This document shows positions 23,968 to 35,400 of a DNA stretch of 64,000 nucleotides, in pieces (within the stretch, counting starts at the first letter, position 1; each line of letters opens with the position of its first letter). The notes beneath the pieces are model-generated. The model was not told the DNA's origin and did not search any database. It saw only the letters and a program-made list of their open reading frames with translations. The position numbers and the translations under genes were made by a program. This stretch comes from Cheilinus undulatus (Eukaryota; Chordata; Actinopteri; Labriformes; Labridae), in assembly GCF_018320785.1 (NCBI RefSeq), contig NC_054867.1:19984855-20048854 (forward strand), given 5' to 3'.

Positions 23968-24720
23968 AATCAAGTGTCAACCTTGATCAATTCCTTGTTC
24001 ACATTATTCTTAAGATGGTCGAAGTTTCTGTGTGACGAAAATAAATCTGTGTCATCAGCAAATAATACTTTGTGTAAAATCATTTACATAAAGGATACAA
24101 AGGAGTGGACCTAATATTGATCCTTGTGGGACCCCATATTCTATATCTTTACTTTGAGACCTTTTCATGTACATATTGCTCCCTTCCATGAATATAACTC
24201 CTAAACCAGTTTAATGCAGTGCCCCTGACACCATAATGGTGCAGTTTACCCAGGAGAATGTTAAAATCAATCATGTCAAATGCTTTTGATAAATCAAGGG
24301 AAATCTTTACACCACACTCACCTTTATCAATAGCACCATTGATTTTGTCAACAAGATCAAGCATCACCACACAGGTTCTACTCTTCTTCCTAAAGCCATA
24401 TTGTGACGGGACAAGAATCTTTAATCCATCTAGATAGTCATGTAGTCTGTAGTAGACAATTTTTCAAATACTTTAGACAGGCTGGGCAGAATAGATATGG
24501 ATAGATAGTTATGCATATTATTTTTCTCACCAGCTTTAAATACTGGAATTATCTTAGCTATTTTTGTCATTTTGGCACCACACCACAAAACAGAGAAAGA
24601 TTAACAGTGTAAACAAGTAGATCTATGATTTCACTCACAATAGCTTTTATGATTTTACTACATATACCATCTACTCCTGTCCTGTTTTATGGGAGCTTTT
24701 TCTCTCATAATGATGTTTAA
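23968..24720 (-). mobile_element. L2/Rex-type non-LTR retrotransposon fragment (reverse transcriptase)
   Basis: On the minus strand the reverse transcriptase reads AKIIPVFKAGEKNNMHNYLS (about 24560), then [20 protein letters not shown] (24300-24240), GVPQGSILGPLL (24140-24110) and ADDTDLFS (about 24060). These are RT motifs in the right order for the L2/Rex/CR1 group. It is truncated at both ends and holds frame breaks. The next sequence to the left is the Tc1 terminus, so one element probably interrupted the other. Confidence 0.8.
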
Positions 24721-24999
24721 AACTTCTTTTTTGTCGGTTGGGGCCAAAAATAAGGATTTCAAATAATTATCTTGCAGAGGTAATTATTACTAGACTGTAG
24801 TCGCATGAGAAATTTGAAGAACAAAGGACCAGGGTTTCTAGGAGAATCATGCACCGTTGTCAGCATTATAGTGCTTAAACACTGCAACAAAAGTAGACCA
24901 AATTTGGCCCCCAATCATGGCTCCATCCTTTAAGTAAGGAAAAATCCATTGATTACTTTTTATCTATGGCATGTCTGTTAAGTCTAAGATGAAGTTTTT

Positions 25000-26600
25000 T
25001 GGGTGAAACCCTGGGAGGAGAACATTGTACAAAAGGAGGAGTACAAAGATGTAGGATTTCTTAGGAAAGAATTTAAAATAGCAGACTTCCTACTGATGTT
25101 ACAATATGGGTCCAAGAGGCTTTTTGGTGGGTCCTTGAGTGAGACATACAGTATGCAAGGTTCTCCCTTCCTGTACTTATTTTTTTCAGACAGTAAATTA
25201 CTTTTTGCTCATCTTGATATGACACAAATCCCTGACAGCATCAACTTGTGGGCCAAATGTGGCACTTATCTGACACCTTTGACTGGGATGTGGCAAGGCA
25301 AAACATATGTGCATCAAACAGTAACCACATATCCTTTGCCAAACCTTTGAATTTGGAGCGAGTTTCTCCTCTGGGAAAACTGCATATTTGAAACACTTGG
25401 CTCACTTTGACATTTGGGCCACACGTGGTTTATGTGTGGCATTTGTGATGTGGCAGAACATATGAGGGCCAACTCAGAACCATGTGTGTTTTGCTGCACC
25501 TTCAAAACTTGAGGGCAGCAGCAGTTTAGGAAAATGAGGTGGAAGTGATGACTGTGTGGCTTCATCTGGTATCTGACATAGATGGTGGAAGAAGAGACCA
25601 AAAAATATGCTAAAGCTGATTTAGACTTTGAATCAAGTCACACATACAGTAAATGGACACAAAATCAGATTTTTCCCTTCCTAGAGTTCTTTTCTGCTGT
25701 AAGGGTGGTTTAGTGACTTAGACCAACAAACGAGGCAAAAACACAAAAAAATGCAGTTCCTGTGATTTTATTTACAATGTAAAAATGAGCAGCAATATAT
25801 TCAGTGTGGGCCAGGATTAAAAAACTAGCAAAGTGGAAAATACAAGAGTCTGAGCTCAGCACAATGCCTCCATCCTTCTCTAATGGGAATTTACCAAGAG
25901 ACACTAAATTAAGTCTTTAAATCAGTCAACTCTTAAAAGCAAAGTTCTTCACTGCAAATACAATAAACTTCAGCTAAATAATTCAACATCACAGGAAACA
26001 ATCACAATAAGAAAGATTGTCTAATCGTTTTTAAAAAAGAACATTTCCTGTCATAGTACCAAAACACCTCTTCACCTCTGCCACATGTGACACCTTTGAC
26101 CCACCACCCCTATGTAAGCCAAAGGCAGTGTCTGCTCTGCTTGTCTGTTCCTGGTTGTTAAAGTGAAGTGCAAGATGACAGTGAAGCAAAAGGTGACCAA
26201 ACAAATGTGTTTGTCATGTATTTATCAATGAATTAAACTGTTTGTGAGCTGTAACTGTTGACATGTGTTTCTTTAGCTTAATGTAGTTTTCTACACAGTT
26301 TTTCACATTTTTCTGTCTCTAACAAGACAAATACCCAAGCATAGTTTAGGATTCTAGGAGGCACCTGGGTTGGCTGATGAAGTTTTAGTGGTCTATGGTC
26401 TTAGCCACCCCATCTTCACCCCCATGGACACCTCCCTGACTGTAGGTGGCATTTTCTGAATTATTAAGGAAAATTGAAACCAGGGCACAGCTGGAAAATT
26501 TTAAACCTGTTTTGTTTAGTTTTGAATGAGACAAATCTTTGGTAACCCCAAGAAAACAAATTATTGCAATTAGCACGTTAAGTTAAACCTAATTGAAAAC
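25000..26600. other. Intergenic sequence between atxn7 promoter region and THOC7
   Basis: No exon is recognised. Between about 25230 and 25460, imperfect repeated phrases (GGGCCAAATGTGGCA, GGCCACACGTGG, TATGTGTGGCA) suggest an old repeat family. The frame 25003-25350 on the plus strand has no recognisable domain. Confidence 0.35.
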
Positions 26601-26639
26601 GATAACACAGCTGGTACCTGTAAGACAAGACAACGTAGT

Positions 26640-26753
26640 GAAAACGGAAATGCTCACTTCTTTGTCCAATCACCGTCGTCGGTGCTGAGAGGAGGGGCTA
26701 CATGTTTCGTTCACTTCCGGTGGCTCAGTACAGTTATCTGTTCAGGTATAGAC
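26640..26753 (+). promoter_or_regulatory. thoc7 proximal promoter with ETS-type site
   Basis: The stretch upstream of the THOC7 ATG is locally CpG-bearing (CACCGTCGTCGG). It contains CACTTCCGG at 26712-26720, the core bound by ETS/GABP factors that is common in TATA-less promoters of ubiquitous genes. No TATA box is seen. The start site is not determinable. Confidence 0.45.
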
Positions 26754-29700
26754 ATGGGAGCTGTTACAGATGGTAAGTTACTTTGTAATTGATTAATTTA
26801 GGATCTCTGGTAAAATCCCACTGAAGAAATGTGTACCAAAGCTGTTATAGACGTTATATACACCCAGCTTTACTGCCCAAACGATCCTGCTTTCTACTTA
26901 GAGCAGAACAGCTAGCAAACAGCATCAATGCTAGCTAGCTAATAGTTAGTCCTGATGTATCTGAAAAGCTTTTTGGTGACTGAATCCTCCCTCTATTAGA
27001 TGAAGTTATCCGGAAACGTCTTCTCATCGACGGAGACGGAGCTGGTGATGACCGTAAAATCAATTTGCTGCTGAAGAGTTTCATAAAATGGTGTAACTCG
27101 CCCTCGATCCCGGAGGAAGGGTGAGTTAGTACCGTGGACACCTCAGTGCGGGACTTTAATCACCAAGATTGTCTATGAAAACTTAATGTGATTCTCAAAC
27201 CATCTTGTTTTCTAGGTTCACTCAGTATCAAAGGATGTTGGGCACACTGGCCCAGTGTGAATTCTCCATGGGAAAGACTTTAATGGTTTATGACATGAAC
27301 CTAAGGGAAATGGAGAATTATGAGAAAATTTACTCCGACATAGGTGAGAAATGAAGATTTTCAGTCATTTTTATACACATTCACACAGCCACACCCCTAT
27401 TAATAAGCCAGCGCACCTTTCTTTACATCTTCTCCCATCTGTATTAAATACTTACTCACTGCTGGTTATACTAGCTTACATTCAGTTTAACTACTTTAGC
27501 TGGGCCACAAGGATCACACAAATAGTGATGTGGGCGTTTAATTAACACTTTCTAAACCTTTACATTTCAGAACAAAACATCATGTCTGCACATGAGAAGA
27601 TAGCTGAATGCAAAAAAGAAATTCAAAGGGCAAAGCGAATAAGAAAGAACCGCCAAGGTAAGAGTCTTTGCACTACCACTGCCATAATATGCTCATTTTT
27701 TAAATTGTATTAAAAAAAATGTCAATCAGTTTGAAAATAATTCAAATGGCTGGTGTGATATAATTGTATTTTTTCCCCCTTAGTTATCATTTTCTTCTAT
27801 CTTTTGTGAAGCTCTTTTAAAGGCCTTGTTGCTGTTGTGTGCTATCCAGCTTACTCCTAGCCCCCATGATACTTAGCGTGAAATGTGGGAGCGACTTCTG
27901 GAGCTTTCTGTCAAATTGAGACTTTGCATAGTAATGAGACACTAACTTTGATTGTTAGAGAACTTTGGATATTTAAGTATGTAGACGTCATCCGTTACAC
28001 CTGAACATTAATATCATTATTCCTCTGCCTCCTTCAGGAGAGGACAAAATGAAGAAGGTACATTAGTAAATATAGCTAACTTTATTAGCTTTATATCAGT
28101 ATTTTGATAGTAACAAAGACAATCATGTTTTGTCAAAGGAGTTGGGACACGACCATGTATACTTAAAGGAATATGTTGGGGTGTTCAAGTCTGGTCTGCA
28201 GCTCTTTCATTGCATGTCATTCCCCACTCTCTGCTTTGTGTTTTCAGCTCCATCCACTGTCCCATGTCTCTCTTATAAAGGCAGCAAAGCCCCAAAATTA
28301 ATCTTAAGAAATGGAAATAAGACGTAGAGTCCAGTCAGAGCTTTAACATTTCTCTGTTTAGTTTGAGGGTTTGCTGGAATTTTTATTTCACCAAGTAGCC
28401 CCTTTTAAGATATGTAAACCAAATTAATATTCATGATTCACTTGGTGAACTGAACTATTTAATTCGGTAGATCTACAGTCCTGTGTAAGATATAAAGAGT
28501 CACATCCCTGTTGCATTCAGACAGTGAACAGTAGGGCTGGACAATAAATCGATAATTCAGTTCTTTGGTGAATTAGATTTGGAAACTAAAAAAAATCCTA
28601 TTTTCTCTTACACCTAAATGCAATGATACCAAAAGTAAAAGATACTGTCAGAAACTTGAGATTCATATTAGCTCTGCCAACTCAGTCAACAAAATGTCAC
28701 ATCTTTACTAACATGCTGCTCATTTGTAACTCAAAAGTATAAATTTAATCACATCACTCACTCTGAATCCTTTCTATAGGATATTTACAACAAAGAATCA
28801 GGCACACATATCAGAAAACAATTATATTTGCCTGAAATATCAGCAAAATAAACAACCTTACCATCAGATAATTTCTGATGTATATTTTGAATGAAGCCCC
28901 AAATGCAAAGCAACTTCCAGCCAACTTCCCTGCTCCTCTCTTTATACTGAAACACTTGGTGTTTTGTACGACAAAAAAAGTATGCAAATATTAATACTGG
29001 CATTAGCTGAAATGCATTTGGAACTACTGACATATAGAATATTGGCAAAGATCTAATAGTGTTCATCCTGAACCAAAATGGTATTATATTTTATACATGA
29101 TATCAATATCATCCATTCCATGTTGTTATCCGTCATAATTGTCAGCCAATGCTAAATAATTTGTGCAGTTTATCAATAACACAGAACAATCTACATTTTA
29201 TAGACAACCATTAGAGGTCCAGGAGATCTAAAAAGCAAAAGCTTTGTAATCATTTCATTGTTATAAATGTCAATATATTTGCAGTTAATATGAATTTCTG
29301 TTTCTCACATTTCATGTTTATTATCTTTCCAGAGTACGATGCTTTGGCTAAGGTCATCCAGCAACATCCAGACCGACATGAAACACTGAAGTAAGTCACT
29401 CTCATTTGGTTCATTGGTATGCAGGTTCTACCTGCTTTTTAGCAGGACCTGTTTTGATCCTGAGATGCTGTGATTTATTTTGTTTGATCCCTTACAGGCA
29501 GTTGGAGGCACTTGACAAGGAACTCCAGCAACTCTCTCACATCAAGGAGAATGTAGATGCAAAGGTGAAGCAAAACAGATTTATATTTTCTGCTTTAATC
29601 TCTAAACTCTGGAATAGTTTATGATGTTTAATATTTAAATCTCCCTTTTCCCATGTAGTTGGAGTTGAGGAAGAAGCAGTTCCATGTTCTGCTCAGTACC

Positions 29701-30952
29701 ATACAGGAACTACAGCAGACCCTTGAGAGTGAGTGATTATTTGGGTGTTTTATATACTTGTCACCTGTGTTGGTAAAGTTGTCAAAACTTTGGATGCTCT
29801 GATATTTTTTCAATACTGCATACTCTGAATGATACAATACTTATTTTTTTGTTCAATTGTATTGAAAATACCGATATTTTGTAGAAAAAACACAACCCAG
29901 GGAGTAGAGAGAGACGGCGTGCAGCAATGGCCAATCTAACGAGAGCAGTTGCTAGTGTACTGTTAGTAAAACAAAGCAGTTGTAGCATAAAGATGTTATT
30001 TTCTGGTTGCTTTTCTACATTTACACTCTAAAGAAGTTAGACACACAAACACCTCTGCACAGACTTGAAGGAAGATCCGGCTTTTGTTTGATGATACCCC
30101 CCACCTACACCCACACCCACACACACCCACACCCACATCACCACCTCCAGTAGTATTTTTTTTTTTTTTTTAACAAACGGCAAATAAATTTGACTAAATC
30201 TCCTTAGCGTCTTATGATACATAGAGTAATGTTAATGTCTGTCACAGACAATAAGCAGAGAGTAACAGCAATGTCTCATGGTTCCCAAGTTTTCTTTAAA
30301 TCCAGCTTTATAGCCCTGCAAAAACACCAAAACCAATAAAATGGCCTGAATAAGAAAGCAATAGAAAACACAGACAGTAAAATCCCGAATACACTTCTTG
30401 TGGTTTATTAGGGATATTTAAGAGGAAATATGATTTTGGGTAGGCTCTGAAAATGTCATGAAAATCTTTAGTAATCAATTGCACTAAAAAGTATTTCACA
30501 TTTTGGTACCCTTCACTGTTCACTGAATTGCTGTCATGCAAAGAGCTGAAAAGATAAATTTTTAGAAATATAATGTATCATTTGTGTCTCAATTTTGTTG
30601 TGGACGCGACGTTTCAAATGATAGGCCTTCAGGGCAAAAACAGTATTTTTTTAGTGGAGCAGAGAGAAGGGAAGTGGGAACTACAGTTACCATCTGAAAA
30701 CAATCACCCATCTAACTGCTGATGAACTCTTATTGAATCAAAATTCTGGCTCTGTGACATCTCTAGGATGTTGTGCTTGTTTGTCTGAAAATTTGTTTTG
30801 TGCCAGTTACTCTGTTCCAAATATTAAAAATCTCTTCATTCTTTTCAGAAAAACTATGGGTACCTCACTAATCACATCTCTCTTTTCTAGATGATGAGAA
30901 ATCAGAGAATGACGACAACAATCAGGGGAGCCCTGTGGGGAATGGTGAATGA
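26754..30952 (+). CDS. thoc7: THO complex subunit 7 (mRNA export)
   Basis: THOC7 is a coiled-coil subunit of the nuclear THO/TREX complex that couples transcription to mRNA export. Eight coding exons join in frame with GT-AG junctions: 26754-26772, 27000-27120, 27216-27343, 27571-27657, 29333-29390, 29498-29564, 29659-29728 and 30891-30952. They total 612 bp, predicting 203 aa (human is 204). The protein starts MGAVTDDEVIRKRLLIDGDG and contains CEFSMGKTLMVYDMNLREME, AECKKEIQRAKRIRKNRQEY, AKVIQQHPDRHETLKQLEAL and ELRKKQFHVLLSTIQELQQT. All are diagnostic THOC7 blocks, and the C-terminal half is predicted coiled coil. The tail is short and acidic/polar. A polyadenylation signal AATAAA follows at 31025. 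The gene is head-to-head with atxn7, as in human 3p14. No defect is seen; it looks functional. Confidence 0.96.
30100..30170. repeat. CA-rich microsatellite and poly(T) in thoc7 intron 7
   Basis: A degenerate (CACACCCA)n tract spans about 30105-30140 and is followed by a T homopolymer at about 30155-30170. It is a length-variable simple repeat without coding role. Confidence 0.7.
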
Positions 30953-31024
30953 ACTTGTGAAGCTGTGAAACAAGCCTCTTATAAATGATTTTTTTGGTGT
31001 ACTACTTTTTTACATGTGTTTTTG

Positions 31025-31030
31025 AATAAA
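31025..31030 (+). terminator. thoc7 polyadenylation signal
   Basis: AATAAA lies 73 bases after the THOC7 stop codon and is followed by a T-rich stretch, the usual layout of a cleavage and polyadenylation site. Confidence 0.7.
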
Positions 31031-31096
31031 ACTTACTTGTCTACATCCTGATTTTTTTTAGTTTATTTACCAAAGTGAGGGATTTTTAGATGCACC

Positions 31097-31618
31097 CAGT
31101 GTTCATTTTGGCAGCTATTTTTAATTTTAGTTGTAGTTTTAGTCTTGGAATGAAATGCATTTTAGTTTTAGTCACATTTTAGTGACTTCTATCCTTGTTT
31201 AGTTTTAGTCTAGTTTTAGTTTATGAAAACGCAAAACATTTTAGTCTAGGTTTAGTCCATAAAAAGTCCTCACATTTTAGTCTTTACTTTTAGCCCAGAC
31301 ATTTATTCTCTTTCCTACATCTGGTACCAAACCATTGTGGTGTGTTCTATGCACTCTGCCAAACCTGGGGACCCTGCTCTCTAAAGCTGAGAGGCAGAAT
31401 TGCTACATTGTTTTTTTTTTGACAGTTTTATCCACAGTGGAGAAATATAACATATTTTCAATGTCCAATGAAAAACTACATTACATTTTAGTCTAGTTTT
31501 AGTTATACTGACGAAAACTAAACTAAGTTTTTGTCAGTTTTAATAATAAAAGATCTGTTTTTGTTAGTCTTAGTCTAGTTTTTGTCATGGGGCAAGAAGG
31601 CTGTCAACGAAATTAACA
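31097..31618. mobile_element. TTTTAGTC-rich non-autonomous element
   Basis: The segment repeats TTTTAGTC/TCTAGTTTTAGT many times. Its ends (AGTGTTCATTTTGGCAGC on the left, inverse of GGTGTTAATTTCGTTGACAG on the right) are imperfect inverted repeats. It has no coding capacity. Related TTTTAGTC text occurs near 45.83-45.93 kb inside Mx copy B. It fills the gap between the convergent thoc7 and Mx copy A. Confidence 0.5.
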
Positions 31619-31854
31619 CCAGTAATATAAAGCATGTTTTTTTTCTTTTGTACCATGTTTGAGATTTTTATGAAATGAAACATCTTTCATGACAGAAATA
31701 CACTAGAAATATGAGTGAAGCTGCACGAGATTTAACATATTTTTGATTGCAATCAAAACACTTACTAATGCCAAAATAAAAATGCATAAATCCATGAGGA
31801 AGAAGTCAGGCGGAAGTCAACTGAAACAACTGTTTCAAATCACAATGCAGAACT

Positions 31855-31860
31855 TTTATT
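31855..31860 (-). terminator. Polyadenylation signal candidate, Mx copy A
   Basis: AATAAA on the minus strand, about 560 bases after the copy A stop. The surrounding sequence is homologous to 43.72-43.79 kb downstream of copy B, so the signal belongs to the duplicated unit. Confidence 0.5.
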
Positions 31861-32423
31861 CCCAAGGCTGGGGAACAACAATTGAATATTGACAACACAA
31901 ATGAAATGGCAAAGTTTTGTATGAAAATATTAAAAGTGATATACTTTTAAGGATTTGGAGTTTTTGCTGCCAAGCTTTTTTTTTTTTTTAACTTTCCTGT
32001 ATAACCACAAGGGTGAGCCAAAGTACATAGTAAGTGTCTGTTCTGTGGCACATTCAACAGAGGACAATACCTAGCAGCTCCATTAAGTGATGCTAAGTAT
32101 ATTGAACCAGATTCAAAGGCCATAATTGATATCGCCTTTTCTATTTGTAGAGAGAGGTCTGTCTAACATAAGGCAATGTCCTGCAGCTGCTGCACGTCAA
32201 CTCCTCTGAAAATGTTTTCATACTTAGATGAACCTCTTTGTAGACATGGAAATTTTGTATTTATTTTTTTAAGAACAAGAGAAGCATAATTCTCTGATCT
32301 ATGAACATCATTGCAGGCATGGACCTTTGCATGATCAGAAACAGATCACTGAACTATGCTGTGCTGCTGTCTATACAAACTAAAGAGATGCTGTAGATTG
32401 CTGGGGAACAGGAGGTTAAGGAT

Positions 32424-35400
32424 TTAAAACTCCACCAGGTATGCACGGGCCCTCATGAGACGTTTCAGACGGCTCTGCAGGTTGGCCCTCTTACTGCTAA
32501 TATCAGCATCCTCCTTCAACAAGAACTCTGAATTCTCCTTCTCCTGGAGCACCTGCAGCATCTCCCTCTGCAGCTGGACAGCAGACTCCTGCAACATCTG
32601 GTAGCGAATCACCATAGGGATCTGGTCAGCCAGACGCTGGCTTGCAATCTGAAGGAGATAAAAAATGATAAGCAATCATAATTATTGGAAATATGTCCTA
32701 TTTGTTTTTGAATCACCATTCATTCATTAACCCATACTTTGTAATATGATTTAAGGTGCAGCAGAAGTTCCTTGAGAGTTGCATGATTATCCCCACTGTA
32801 CATAAGAGAGGAGACATGTAATAGGAGTTCATCTTCAGCCTCATATTCTTCTTCTTCATCTTCATCTTCATCTTCATTCATTAGCTCCTCAAGAGTTGCA
32901 TGATTATCCTCACTGTACTCAAGTGAGGTTTGATGTAATATGACATCTTCATCTTCATTCTCCTCTTTCTTTCTGTCGCTCAGACTGTTGCTGTAGGTTC
33001 TATCCTGAGAATAAACAAGCATCTCCATCTTGAACTGGGTCCTCAGGAAGGATTCAGCAGTCGTTTCTTTCTCTTGTTTTATGGTTTCAATCTTCGCCTA
33101 AAAAAAAAAAAGATCCTCATCAGTCAACAAGAAATTATACCAATGCATTTTGTAGAGCCATGGCTATCTAACGATAAAATGTTATTATGAAGCTCAGGCT
33201 ACCTTGGCTGTTTTTATGAGGTTAGGAAATCCAGTGAAGCTACTCATAACCAGCTGTATGAACACCTTCCTCACAGCATCTGGAAGAAAATGCAGCACGA
33301 AAAATTTCACCAATACACTACAGAGCTGCACAAGAGTTTTATGTATGTAGAATTAGAATTAATGTCCTGGGCACAGGTAGCGGGACACATTTCTTATTAA
33401 GGACAGAATCTGACTTGAGGGTAGCAGTTGCATGATTTACATGAACTATTTATAATAAGGACTGCAAGCAGCTCTAGACGGACCCTTGCACCTTTGCACA
33501 TCACAGCTTTGTGCACTGTAAGGTTGTGGCATAGTCCTACAAAATTGCCTGCCGCAGTGATTTCTGTCAGAAACTGAACCGTAAAATAGCTATAAACATG
33601 TGTCTTTTGGAGACAACATTGAGTGAAATCACACAGTGACAGTGTGAGGTTAAGTGGCTAGGGCAAATCATGCATGGAGAGCTGTGTATTACCAATAATT
33701 GACTCTATAACATGAGTTGCTGTCATAAAGATGCAGTCAAACATGGATTCTGACAAAATTTGTGAGAACAAGTAATACTAGCTAACCATTAATATCCCAA
33801 AAAGTGTATGGGACATAATTGCAGAACTTTGGTTTCCTGTGTTGTCCCGTGTTTTACAAATATGTTCAACCCTTATGAACGTAGACCATTTTTCAGGGTG
33901 CCTGCTTCAAGCTGAATTTATTTATTTTACAACTTTGGTGGCAGTCAGCTTCAAGTGCCATGCATCATTCAAATTAGGAAAACTTAGGGTTTCAGCCTAA
34001 CTAATTTTCATTTCCAATATTGTATGTTCTTGGTCTCTGTATAGATGGACTTATAAAAATCTAAAACAGAAGGCTAGTTGATTTTTTTTTTTTTACTTTG
34101 AACTGGGACATAACCCTATAAGGTTTGCTATTTTTAAAAATATTATAATCTAATTTCTTGAATGTCCAAATCTTTTTTTGTTTACATCTGATCTTCCCTC
34201 AGCAAGTTACAGCCATTTAATAAAGCTTATACATAAGTTCAAGCAGGAAGACTATTTTCCTTTCCTCAGTGTCATTCAGAAACTGTCACTCATTCATGTT
34301 TTCCTCTGCACTACAGCTGATCTCCTGTTCTTGTGGTCAGCTGATTATGGGCTGTCTTTCACTTAAGACTAAGCCATTCCTATGCTACTCTCTAGACCAA
34401 TCACCTAGCCACTGTCATATTTTAAAACCCATTCTCTCTCCTCCACAGTCGATGTTGTTTCAGTGTGCTGCTGAGACCCTCCTCCTCCCCAGTCACCTCC
34501 GGGCTACCCGATCAAGGAATTCCCAGTTCACAGACTCACTTCTCAGAAGAAAACTCACCTCCTCAGATCTTCCACCACCATCAGTGTCTAGACTCCTGGG
34601 AGGTATCCTATCCTGCTGACAGCTTCACTACTCTAAAAAGCAGCCTGACAGGTTTCAGGTTTTCTGCTGGTCATTGGAATAACTAAACGATATGCCACAC
34701 AGACATAATCCACTGATGTACCTCCTATGTCTTTGAGCCTCTTGACAGCAGGCTCTTCCAGTTGTTTGATCTGCTCCCTGACCATGACCTCAAAGGTCTT
34801 GTAGTTGATGAAACCTGGCAGTTCTCTGCCTCGATACCGCTCTTCATATTCCTCCACCTCACTCTCAATCTTCTTGTTAACTGTAACACACAAAAATACA
34901 TATTAAATACATTTCCTAGTCCTGCTGATGGATTGCTTTCGACCAGGTCAGAATGATAAACTTACACTTTTCTCCTGATTTCTCCAGGTGGGCATTCCAC
35001 TTCCCGAACTCTCTCCTGAGTGTAGAAAACACGTTGAGTTGCTCCCCACACTTTAGCTCCTCTCCAGTAGTCAGACTGAGGGCATCCTGAGTGAACGCTG
35101 TCACTTTCTGCAGCACACATTTGAAAGCAGAAGAAGTTTTATATGAACCTAACAAATATTCATATTTCATACATTTTACTGAGCAGTGATGTTGGTTGGC
35201 TGGTAGGTGTTGTGAGTTACCTGGATACCACATGTTGTACTTTGAGTGGAATTTTTGAAAATTAGTGTTTTAGTGTGTATGACAAAATGTAGCACTTACT
35301 TCATGTTTGAGATTTTCAGGTTGTAACTATGGCTGCATTTTTATATGATGAAAACTTGTGCCATACAAAGATATTTGCAGAGCATCCGTAACAACATATG

